From: Planococcus citri
Taxonomy: Eukaryota > Arthropoda > Insecta > Hemiptera > Pseudococcidae
Length of the DNA stretch: 64,000 bases
Assembly (NCBI RefSeq): GCF_950023065.1
Contig: NC_088677.1
Coordinates: 64,691,469-64,755,468 of the forward strand
Direction of reading: 5' to 3'
The first letter of the stretch is position 1. Every line of letters starts with the position of its first letter. The notes beneath the pieces were generated by a model, which was not told the DNA's origin, searched no databases, and saw only the letters and a program-made list of their open reading frames with translations. Shown one piece after another: positions 1 to 11,200 of the stretch. Position numbers and translations under genes: made by a program.

Positions 1-2159
1 ACTCGATACAAATACAAAATAATACCGACACAAACGAAATCAGTAGGCGTCAGTCGCCAAATCGGGTATCGGGTTCAAAATACTCTTCCAAATGAGAAAA
101 ATTTGTTCAGTCGATGAAATTTTATTAATTTCGGGCTTCCCACATTATATCGGATCGAATATAAGAACGTCGCGGTATAGAATAAGGTACCCAATACGTA
201 ATCGAGAAACTAATTTAATATAAATAATAATCGATTAGAAAAGTTTATGCCTCGTTTTTCGAGTAGGGAAGTTGAACTAACAAAATTAAGCTCGCAAACT
301 AACAAACATCAACTCGTGTATTAAAATTTTATACCTACGAAATTTTCTATATACAGAGGGACAAAAGAGCGAGAAAGAAAGATGAGAGAAGAAACAGATG
401 GCAAAAAAGCGTGTTGATACTTTTTTTTCGCTTTTTCTTTTTTTTTTATGCCAACGTAAACTTGGGAAAACGATACGCTTTGAAGTCATCCAAGTTAACT
501 TGTTTGAAAACTTTTCACAGCAGTTAATTTAAAAGAGCGGTAAAAAGTTTGAAAATTTGATATTCTGCCATTGAAAATGAACGCATGCAAGGTGACCTCG
601 GTGTTGAAAAAATTTTCCGCGACAGTTGAACGGTTGCTTGACACTTGAAAATATGCAACAGAATATTAGGTATGTGTTTTGTACCGAAAAAAAAAAAAAA
701 TAGAAACACACATGACATAATGTTTGTTTACCCATCGCATCGCGACAGCGTGTACGTGTGTTTTTTCGTGTTTTTTTTTTAGGTATATTTACTTGTGTGC
801 TAACTCACAATATTATATTGCGAGGATATTTGTGTGTTTGGTATGTGTGGTCTGAAGATCTGGGGTGCACTTTTTGTATCTACGAGTCGAGTACATAAAT
901 TTACGAGGCTGCTATGCTCACAATGAGGAAGTTTACACGCTCGCCAAAGCCTGAAATTTTTACTCGATGTTCGTGCGACTGTCACGTATGTCTACAGTAG
1001 TCGGTGTCCCCTTGCGAGCTTCCTAGTACCTAGTCAATTATCGGTTCAACGTTTTATTATTGCTCTTTGATAGGTGTTTTTTTGTGGTTTGGTTCTTATA
1101 TGTAAGGTATAAATCTATATGGGAGATCGTGTCAAGCACGATGATCCGTGGTGTTTTTTTTTCTTAAATTCAATAATAGGTAACTACAATCTACATAGAT
1201 AATGCGATGAGTTAGCTATAGCGATAGATGGCAGAATAAAGCTGTAAGGGTATAGCAAAGCGTATGGCGATAAAATAGTCCTACGTAAAATCGACCCACT
1301 TGTTAGAAAGCCTGCAAATCACATTAGTCAATCTGTAGTGTGAATAGTTTTCTTCGTTTTGTTCCCATCTGCTTACTTAAATATTAATCACTCTCCTCCT
1401 GTTACTCCAGCTTTTACTACTCAGATAAACGTGATTCATTCAAATCGTGATAAGAGTAATTAAAACTGACTCAATTATGCCAGCATTCTTCAGAGTACCC
1501 CATCAAATATCCCTCGAGAATTTTAATGAAAAGAAGTAGATACAAAGGTAGCTCATAGGTCACAGATTATGCCACCAAAACTTTCCGCTGTCAGTTTTGA
1601 AATTGAAATATTTGGAAAACATTCCTAATTCCAAGAAATTTGAAAAAAAACTGGATAATTACGGCTACATGACGAATGAAAAAATTCGTGCTCGCATCTT
1701 CACGAGTCATTTCTTGTCAAATCAACCAGTTTTTGGGCCCAGGTACTTACTCCAATTTTGCTCAATATTGTTTTGCAGGTTCCTTATTATTGGGATAGAA
1801 AAAAAATCGTCATCATGGGATTCTCAAAGTCCCCTTTTTCGGTGTAAGTTGGGCAAGTTTTTTCAACAATTGAAAATTTCTCGTCATAATGACCAACTTT
1901 GAACTCTCAATTCTTCGAGACAGCTGAAATTTAAAGAGAATCTGTTTGTGGAGTTTTAAAGATAACTGAGTGCAGTTTCAAAAATTTTTGACCAAATTTC
2001 AAAATTCGAAGTCGAGCTTTTTTCAAAAGTTCAAAGTCGGGCTTTTTCAGAGGTTCAAAGTTGAGCTTTTTTCGAAAGCTCAAAGTCAGGCTTTTTCAAA
2101 CGTTCAAAATTGAGCTTTTAGTGAGCTTTTCTAAAAACTCAATTATTGAAAAAAAAATC
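1..2159. other. Non-coding stretch, no gene recognised
   Basis: AT-rich sequence with short open frames that look random and no recognisable protein motif or splice-site chain. The right part (about 1980-2130) has several loosely repeated pieces built around the word GAGCTTTTT and its relatives, which lead into the inverted repeat that follows. It could be the 3' flank of the minus-strand RhoGAP-like gene. Confidence 0.5.
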
Positions 2160-3312
2160 GATAAGCGTACATTTTTATGGTATTTACAACAATGAACTTT
2201 TCGTGATGGGATTGGCAAAACCATAAAGAACGGTTGGGGGGGGGGAGTTGAAGCCCCAAAATTTCGGTCAATATGTTAAAAAAATGTCAAATACTGTGTG
2301 ACACATCGTTTCATATGTTTTCAATAGTGCTGAATACGAATATCAATTTATTTTGTTGATTTAGACCCCCCTTCCCCTGCAAACGACCCTCATCAAACCC
2401 AAAAATTTCCTGGAAATCAAAAACGTCGTGTGATGGTTTATTAGGTTTTTGGGAGCTCTGAAAACAAATATGAACTAATTTTTTTATTTCGGCCTCTTCA
2501 TCGCCCCCATCGACATCCAAAGTTTCTCGAAAATCGAAAAAATCAAGTGAAATTTGGTTTATTAGCTTTTTGGAAGCTTTGAATATAAACATAAGCTTGT
2601 TTTTATATTTTCAAAAAAACGAAATAACTTGAGTGTGCCTTTTTATGAGTGTTTTCAAGTGACTCGATCTCTTCACGTCCAAAGAAGATGGTTCACCAAA
2701 TTTTGAGCTACAATATATTGTGAAAACCAGATTTTAAATTATACAGTTTAGCATGTATTTTCATCATAGTATATTGTGAATACAAATCATTTCATGCAAT
2801 TTCTGTTGAATTTCTTCCAAAAACTTTCAGATTATTTTCTCCAAAAACTTTTAAATTTTTTTCATCATGATCAGCATCCAATTAGTTGATATTCGTACAC
2901 AGCGCTCCCAAAATCTAATAGACCATATGTCATGTCACACGATATTTTCAATTTTTAGACAATTTTGGGGTCACCAAGAGGAGGCGTTGGAGGAATCTAA
3001 TCAAAAAAATAAGTTGATATTCGTACTCAGCGCACCCAAAAACCTAATAAACCATATGTCACACGATTTTTTCAATTTTTTGAAAATTTGGGGGACCAGT
3101 GGGTGCATTGCAGGGGTCTAATCAGAAAAATGAGCTGATAATAATATTCAGCGTCTTTGGAAATGTATGAAACGATATGTCACACAATATTTGACTTTTT
3201 TTTTACATTTTGGCCAAAATTTTGGGGCTTTGTACCCCCTCTCCCCCACTCCCATGGTTTTGCGGATCTCATCACGAAAAGTTCACAGTTGAAAATCATA
3301 AAAATGTACACT
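2160..3312. repeat. Diverged inverted repeat, about 1.15 kb
   Basis: The left arm (about 2160-2600) is matched in reverse complement by the right arm (about 2870-3312). Paired landmarks are GTACATTTTTATG at about 2167 with CATAAAAATGTAC at about 3297, GAACTTTTCGTGATG with CATCACGAAAAGTTC, a G-rich run facing a C-rich run, and GTGTGACA facing TGTCACAC. Each arm also holds a shorter internal repeat around GGTTTATTAGGTTTTTGGG. Divergence between arms is clear, so this is an old element. No transposase frame is visible. It is probably a foldback or MITE-like non-autonomous element; the family is not recognised. Confidence 0.7.
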
Positions 3313-5208
3313 TCCTAACTTTATTTTCGAACTTTTAAATTATAGCTCCAAAATTTGGCAAGATTTTGAAAATTAAACTTACGCTAGCTTTCAAAAAAGC
3401 TCAACTTTGAGCTATTTAGTATTTTTGAAATTGCTTTAAATTTCCTTTTAAATGCCGAAGAAAGATTTTCTCCCAGTAACAGCGCTACCGAGTCTTCAAA
3501 GCACAAAGTTGGCTAATAAGAAGAAATTTCAGTTACTGAAAAAAAACATCCCCCATCTGTCCCAAATGGGATTAGAGGTAGTAAGAAATATTTTTGACAT
3601 TTTTTCAAAAATAATTGTAAGAAAGCTGTTAAATTTATTTAAAATTTCAAGACATATCTTAGTTGTAATTTTCATTCCATCTCAAACACAGATAATTCAG
3701 TTTCCATGGATTCGTTCCCTTCACGTAGGCTGACTTCTCACCCCAATCCACCCACTTAAAAAAGCAATGAAAAGAACGAGAACATTAAAAAATACTATCC
3801 GAAATTTATGAAAGAAGAACTTCTCGAATTGTAAAAAAATTTCCATCGTCGTTATAAATAATTTTAAATTGTTACTAAAAAAAGAAAAAGAAAAAAAAAT
3901 GAAAAGAATCACAGATGATTTTTTTCCCTATGCAAGTACGCATAAAAAGAGAACCTATACAAATCGGTGTGAAAAATTATATGAGAAAAGTTTTTGGTAA
4001 TTTTTTTCACATCGAGTAGAAAAAGACGTCTAGTTTCACGCCTCGTTAAGTTTTAATAGTTTTTCGCCTCGTTTAGACATTATTTTATTACGTCAGTTAA
4101 TAAATTTAGGTATCAAATTTTTACAGCACGTCGCTATTCGCTAATATGATTCGTTTCGTCGTCTCAAAATTTATCCTTTATTTATTCCGACACACCTTTT
4201 GTCGTGAAAAGCGAAAAAAAATTGTATAAACTTGATAAAAATCCTTCGGCGATGAACGCGGTGTAGTAGGTCTAGGTCTAGGTACACACATTTTTTGAAA
4301 ATACTCGAAAAAGTACTCTTTTAGCGAGGCGTTTCTTTTCTCATACATACGAAGGGTTAACAAACAAAGGATTTACAATTTTATGTTGAAATCATTTTTA
4401 AAAAAATGTCTCAAGGACGATAATTTTTGTTCTTTTTTTTCGGCAACTCGGTATATACACGAAATGTTGGCCGCCAGGAATAAGAGCGTTTTTTCCACTT
4501 TTATCAGAATTCCAGTCGCTCTTGTATTTGATCCTTTCTCTCGCATTAAAAATAAGAGAATCAACAAAAGCTAGAAAATTTGAAAGAAGAAAAAAATTCT
4601 CGCTGTGACGAATGATACCGATTCAGAAAAAGAAAAGATCAACGAAAATGAATTATTACGTAAATTTTTTTCAATGATAATCGCAATACAAGTCCTGCAG
4701 ATGAAGAAATCGTCGTCGTCGTCGTTCGTATACGATTAAGAGAATAAAAAACTGAGTTAATTCGGTGAAAAAATTCAGCATTTAATTAGGCGTGAAAATA
4801 ATCTACTCGACGATGAATTCGCCAGACGAAGGAAATATTATCACGGAGAAGAACGCTACATAAATTTTCCACTGTGTTTTTTTTTCCGCTGTATTTTTCA
4901 AGTTGGATGGATACTTTTTTTGGATAATTAATTTCCCTCCCTTAGAATGACAAACTCTTACAGTTCGTCTTCGTACTTTTTTGTTTCGATTTAAAACAGA
5001 AAAAAAGGTTAGTGACGTAATTTTATAATTTTGAATGATGGTAATTTTTCCATTTAAAGTGATCATTTTTTTTAAAGAAACCGATTATTTTTTGAAATAA
5101 ACCACAAAATTTGCTGGTTCTTTCACAGATACAAAGTAGAAAGGTAAAGGAATCGTTTGGAAATAATTCGTCCAATCAACGCAACAAACAAGAAAATATT
5201 TCAATGAA
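3313..5208. other. Non-coding stretch, no gene recognised
   Basis: AT-rich sequence without a recognisable coding exon. Only a short CGT/TCG microsatellite near 4709-4724 stands out. Short open frames here have no family resemblance. Confidence 0.45.
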
Positions 5209-6807
5209 TCGTTCGCGACCGAATATTGCCAACTTCGTGCAAATTATATGATACTTGAAAAAATAACCCAGCCCATTCAACCCAAAAATGAACCAAACAA
5301 TAAAATTTTTTGAAGCAAGAACCAATCGTTCATAAAAAGATCATTAAGTAGTTGGGAATCGTTCGCGAACGAATTCAATTCCAAATCCAAAAAAATTGTT
5401 TTGCAGAAAAATTGTTCAATTGAAAACCAAATCAAAATTTATAAACAATGGGATTTTTCGAAAAATGAATCAATTTTTCCATAGAGATTCCTTTTGAAAA
5501 AGTCGTTCGCGAACGATTATATCTGATTCTAGACAAAAATACGGCTGTAGAAAAATTGTTAAGCTAACAGTTGAGTCAACTAAGGATAAACAATGAAATT
5601 CTTCAAAAAATGCATAAATTATTTTTAAAAAACTCAATTCGAGAGAATCGTTCGCGAACGAATATGCTTGGCATGGGACGAATAGCGAATTAAGCAGCAA
5701 AAAATAATCTTACCAAGAAACTAAAAAATGAACCAAATAATAACAAACAATGCAATTTTTTAAAACACGAATCACTCGTTCTTGGGGAAATATTATTATA
5801 AAGGAATCGTTCGCGAACGAACATAACAAATTTCAAGCAAATGAAGCTGCAAAAAAATTGTTCCGCCATAAAATGAATCAAACAAATGATTAATTTAAAA
5901 AAAAATAAAAATCCGTCATTCTTTGAAGATACATTTTCAAAGAATCGTTCGCGAACGAATATGTCCAATATTCCACAATATTCCATTTCAGCAGCAGAAA
6001 AAGTACTCAATTGATGATGCAGTCAAATTGGAATGAAAATGTAATCATTTTGAAAAAACTAGTCAATCTTACTTGAGAAGTTTGCTTTCAAAGAATCGTT
6101 CGCGAACGAACATAACCTATCTGATTCTAAGCAAATTGAGCTACAGGCAAATTTTCATGAGACCATTAATAATACATTATTAATTTTTAAAAAAAACATA
6201 AATTAGTCGTTCTTATTTGAGCGATTCATTTTTAAAGAATCGTTCGCGAACGAATATTTTCGATTCAAAATGAATCGAGTAGCAGAAAATGGTCCAGCAG
6301 AAAACTAAGTCAAATACTTGATAAAGAACGATGTAATTATTTGAAAAATGAATCAGTCCTACTAGGAAGGTTCATTTTCAAAGAATCGTTCGCGAACGAA
6401 AATACCCCATATGATTCCAAGCGACTTGTCATTCGTGGTAAAAATGACAGAAAAATTGCTCGATTAAGAATGAACAACCTGATATTATAAAAATAGAATT
6501 CAAAGCAATGAACGTCATTTTTAGTGAATCGTTCGCGAACGAATGATCAATTTCGAGCAAATTATGAAGCGCAAAAATCATTCAACTAAAACTGGATCAA
6601 ATGATAATACATAATAGATTTTTTCAGAAGTTGAATCAGTCGTTCTTAAATGATTCATTTTCAAAGAATCGTTCGCGAACGAATGTCACATAACAAGCGA
6701 ATAATGCAACAGAAAAATTAAGCAAACGAAGAAAAAAAAATCAAAAAAACAATGAAAAATTAAGTTTTTGAAACTTGATTAATTTCTAATGAATCATTCG
6801 CGAACGA
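5209..6807. repeat. Array of 14-bp palindromes at about 144-bp spacing
   Basis: Twelve copies of the palindrome TCGTTCGCGAACGA start at 5209, 5359, 5503, 5648, 5807, 5945, 6096, 6240, 6386, 6529, 6669 and 6794. The first and last copies each carry one mismatch; the ten inner ones are exact. Spacings run from 125 to 159 bp with a mean near 144. Sequence between the cores is much less conserved but shares pieces, such as AGCAAAT, GCAGAAAA(AT)TG and a TTCATTTTCAAAGAA lead-in, so the whole is a decayed tandem satellite with a preserved core. Minus-strand frames crossing the cores repeat VRERF and are not genes. Confidence 0.9.
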
Positions 6808-7983
6808 ACATATACTTCATACCTACCAATATTAGAAAATAAACGTCATCTTAAATTCAAAACATGGGTGAATGAGCCTCAAAGTCCAAACCCAAGGGGA
6901 AAAAGAAAAAAAAATGATAATAAATTCGTTCAAAAACGATTAGTTTAATCAAAATCATCCCCTAATGAATCATTTGAAAACCAATTATTTTAATTTTTTT
7001 CAAACTAATTTCAATGGAAAAATTGCATTAAAAATTATGAGACTGAACATCAGATCACCCACCAATCCAACCCTGTGCAAACGATTCACCACAACCAAAG
7101 GTGTAAAATATTCAACTCGAACAGAAAAATAAAGCAATGAACACATAATCTCATTCATTCCACGCCAAAAATTTCGTCTTCATCACGCCACAAATCATTT
7201 AATCACACCGAATAGGTATTGTTTTATCGACAATAAAAAAGAACGATTCACATTCCCAGTGGCACATTAAATGTTCAACGCAGACGAGGTACTGCATTTT
7301 CGCATGGAATTATTATCATTTGCTGACTCGATTTGATTACAAATAGGTACTATAACTGCCATTCAAGCATTATGCCCGAGTCATGATAAAACACTACTCT
7401 CAAGTAAAATATGTACATCTACACAAACACATCAAATTGCACATACAACAGAGGTACATAAAGGAATTTAATCTACAATCTACATTGATAAAACCGTATT
7501 AAAGCTTAATCAGGAGGTATCAGTCTATTCATCCCACGACTCGAGATAATTCTTTTCTAAATTATTAGAGTTCTTTAACACAGGTAACACAGCCTATTCG
7601 ATAATTTCCCAACATTAAATGTAGGTACAGGGTACACAAACAATGTAAATAGAAAAGAAAATACAAAATTTTTAAAAAATACACAGGAGGAAAAAACGAA
7701 GAAAATTTTCACGCAGCAAACTGGTAATTTTTCGCCGCAGTCAAATATTAGAACTACATCGAATTCACACCTGACATCACGTGTACCTATCTCATAATCA
7801 GCCAAATACACCGAAAAATGTTTCGCTTTGAATTTCGCACATGGCGCAAATACCAAAGCATCCATCGAATAAGTACAGGAATGGCGAATAAGCTAGGGCC
7901 CACAGGCATGGTAGCGAAAAAGCGTACAGAAATCGCATAGCTCGCTAAATATAATTAGGTATACTCGCATAAAAGCACACTTT
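6808..7983. other. Probable 3' flank or 3' UTR of the RhoGAP-like gene
   Basis: No recognisable exon. A minus-strand open frame over 7575-7865 ends in phenylalanine-rich, low-complexity residues and resembles no family. If transcribed it is more likely 3' UTR. A further 3' coding exon of the minus-strand gene cannot be excluded. Confidence 0.35.
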
Positions 7984-8220
7984 TCAGTGTTCACCTACCT
8001 TCGATTCACCACCATAAGGCGGTATACTCGTGTTTTGCTCAAAAACCGCTTTTATCTTCGGCTTAACGCTGTGCCCTTGGTAAATGCCCCGTTTTCGTCG
8101 GCCCACGTTACGGTACATGTTGAACTGGGGCGTGAATCTTTCAGTGTTTCTGATTTCCTCTTGCAGTTTATAGTCTTCGTTGTAATTAAACGGTGGCGGG
8201 GCTACCAGTACTTCGGCATC
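7984..8220 (-). CDS. RhoGAP-like gene, exon 10 (last one found)
   Basis: Follows the acceptor TTCATTTCATAG|. It encodes DAEVLVAPPPFNYNEDYKLQ and a basic stretch NVGRRKRGIYQGHSVKPKIK. At 7999 there is a possible donor, AAG|GTAGGT. If it is not used, the frame reads VGEH and stops at the TGA at 7984-7986. No convincing further exon was found downstream, so termination here is the simpler reading. Confidence 0.7.
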   Translation of the reverse strand, partial: DAEVLVAPPPFNYNEDYKLQEEIRNTERFTPQFNMYRNVGRRKRGIYQGHSVKPKIKAVFEQNTSIPPYGGESKVGEH

Positions 8221-11200
8221 CTATGAAATGAACAAAACAGAGAAAACGTCGAGTGGATAAATAATAATCAACTTGAACTAATCGAAATTCGAGTATACTT
8301 ATTAAAAGTAAATCTCTATTGAGAATTTAATCAGGTGGGTATTACGAGTACGAAAAGCGTTGATTGACGCCGTCTAGATTAGTATTGCCAAATACCAATG
8401 TAGGCAGGCAGGCATATAACAATAAACTTATTGAAGTAGCGAATCATACAGAAAGCTGTCAATATTGATAATACTGTCTAAATCGTTCGCTAATGTACTG
8501 TACGTAGTGGTTTTAAAGTACTCGAAAAAAAATAATTCAATCGGCTAAAATGAAGTGTTTTTACTCGAATGTTTACATAACTGGGTCACTCCTAAAATGA
8601 AAATACCTTCTATTATATTCGAAAAAGAAAATTTTGAAAAGAAACCTGATGAAATTCGAACCATGATGTGGAAAATTTCAACATAAATTTCAATAGGCAT
8701 ACAAAAAACATACGCAACGGTAACAGCGAAATAAATTTCGTGAATAACTCGCTGTGAGTTCAACAAATTTTCCGAATAAATGCGTGCAATGTATCTTAAT
8801 AAAGCGACACATCGAATGAAGCTCGTGTAGAAATTTTTTTCTCAATTTTTTCCATCTCTTCGTTTTTTGATTGAAAATTGTTCCACGAGACTTTCATTTT
8901 TTTTCTTTAAAAACTCTTCGTGATTTTTATTACTGGTTAGAGAAGCGGAAGGGGGGGGGAGGATACGTGGAACGTTCGTTTCGAAAAATATTTATTCAAA
9001 ATCGATAACATTTTTCACCTTTCCCTCGACCACTCTCTCCTGCTCAGGAGTATTTCTTAAGAATTTGCACTTTGAAGGAGACAGAAATTCAATTAATAAA
9101 ATAAAACATACAAAGATGGGAATTTTTGGAATTCTATTCAAAATATTAATTTTCGTTTTGGAAGGTCAATTAAAGTGGATACTTATTACACAATACGAGG
9201 AAATTAAATTTTTTGCACAGATGACTTCAGTTATATTTCCAACTGTTGTTGCCAAAAAAAAAAAAAAAAAAAAAAGTTAAAAACTAGAAAATAATTAATT
9301 GAAGAACCATAAAAAATAATCACTTTACAAGTTTATTTTAGAAAACTATTTGAAAAAGACGTGGTAAAAATTTGAACTCATCGAGTTGATATTCAATGTT
9401 TCTCCTACATCTACTCCTCCTCTCCCCCTTCAATTTGATAAAGATAGACTTGATTGCTTAAAACCCTTTTTCCTACAAAAATTTCAACCAAAAAAAGTTG
9501 ATAAAAGAAAAAAATATTGAATTATTTACAACACTAATTTAATTTTTAAACAAATTTTTTCAAGTGTTTGAAAATTTAAAATCAATTTGAAGAGTTCAAA
9601 TTTTTATTCCATAGCCTCATTAGTTCCAAAAAAAATTTGTAAATTGAAAAAAATGAAAATCACTGCGTTCATTACAGAATAATATTGAAGAAAATAGATG
9701 GGCGTCGATTCCTGAAATTTTTTTCCGTTTTCAATTATTTAATTTTTATCGACTAATGAAAATTTTGAAGATTGAAACACGTGTTTTTTTTTGAGTTATC
9801 CAATACAAAAAAGATGGAACAAAAACAACATGTTTTCATTTCAAAAAAATGGGTATGTTAAATTTCCAACAAACAAAAATATCTCACATGTACAATTTTT
9901 CACATTTTTTGAAAATAATTTCTAGAAATGGACACTCTTCAAAATTTATCTCCAAAAAAAAAGAGCTTTCAAAGAGCTGTAATAATTGAAAGTTCGTAGA
10001 TTTTTTACAAAAATATAGTGCGAATTTCTGATTTACCCCACGAATTTTTTACAAATTTCGATAGGAACCCTAGCATTTTAAGATCCACAATCCACATGTC
10101 TCTGTATTCAAAAAAAAAAAATCGTATCCTCATTACTCACAAATTACAAATTCCAAAAAAAAAGCTTTTAACAAAATTGGAGCGTCCATCACCCCCGCCC
10201 CCCCAATTCAAACAAATCCAACTTCTATTTTAGGTACTCAACTTGTTACTGGCATCATACAAATTTATAAAAATTACGATTTTTTTTAATAATCGTACAA
10301 AATACATCAATTAAAACCTTGCCAATTTCTCAATTTTGATATTTTTCACCAGATTTCTCCATGATGAGTGCCAAGTAATCAAAAGTCAATTAAGTAGTGG
10401 CTATTTAACAATTTAAATGTTTTTTTTTAGTAAATGTCTCTACCGTTTCTCATCAGTTTCATCACTTTTCGACTTAAAATTTCAATGGTAGACATTCTAA
10501 AAATAAGTGAAATTAAAAGAGTTACAATAATATAAAGAAGAAGTTGAAGATTAAAATCATTTATTCCTGATCCCAAGATTTAAAAATTGCACTCGCGAAG
10601 TTCCCGAAATGAGCAAAACAAAATTAGGATCATAAAAAATATTGAAATCATTTCGAATTTTTCAAAAAATTGCTTCTCAGAAAGGGTAAGTATGAGAAAA
10701 AAGTGCAGGAAATTACTGATTTTTTCGACAAATAGATCCTCGTAATTATTCGCATATTTTTTCAAAAATCAAAATAATTATGTAATGATTAAATGAATAT
10801 ATAATTCATTTTGGATTCCAAAAATACTTTCAAGTGTTGAATTTTTTATTTAAAAAAAAAAAAAAAAATTAAATAGAACGTGAATATTTTAAAATTTAGC
10901 CAAAATTTTTTTTTCTTTTTAAAATAAATGACAAATTTTGAGTAAAAACGCAAGACAACCTGCAGATTTGTTTCATAATTACAAAAAATCTCAGAACACT
11001 CAACAATACAGTTTTATAAACAAACCACTATTTTTCCTATACACAAAAAAAAAATACACAAAATGCACTCCAAACAACATACATGGTATGATGGTAATTC
11101 ATACCTAAGTAATCATAAGAATCATAATCCATCATCGTGTACACTGTACAGGGACTTCAACTCACCTTTTCGGCAAAATACGTAATTCTATTGAAACTAT

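Noticed and set aside
5470..6010. Two minus-strand open frames with repeated VRERF motifs
   Set aside because: The motif is the translation of the repeated palindrome TCGTTCGCGAACGA; the frames have no family likeness and end within the array.
5209..6807. CRISPR-like array of regular repeats
   Set aside because: The repeats are 14-bp palindromes with about 130-bp related spacers in an intron-bearing eukaryotic sequence; no cas genes are present.
7575..7865. A 96-residue minus-strand frame as an eleventh RhoGAP exon
   Set aside because: An acceptor-like TAG exists upstream, but the residues turn into low-complexity F/V/L and the previous exon can end by itself.
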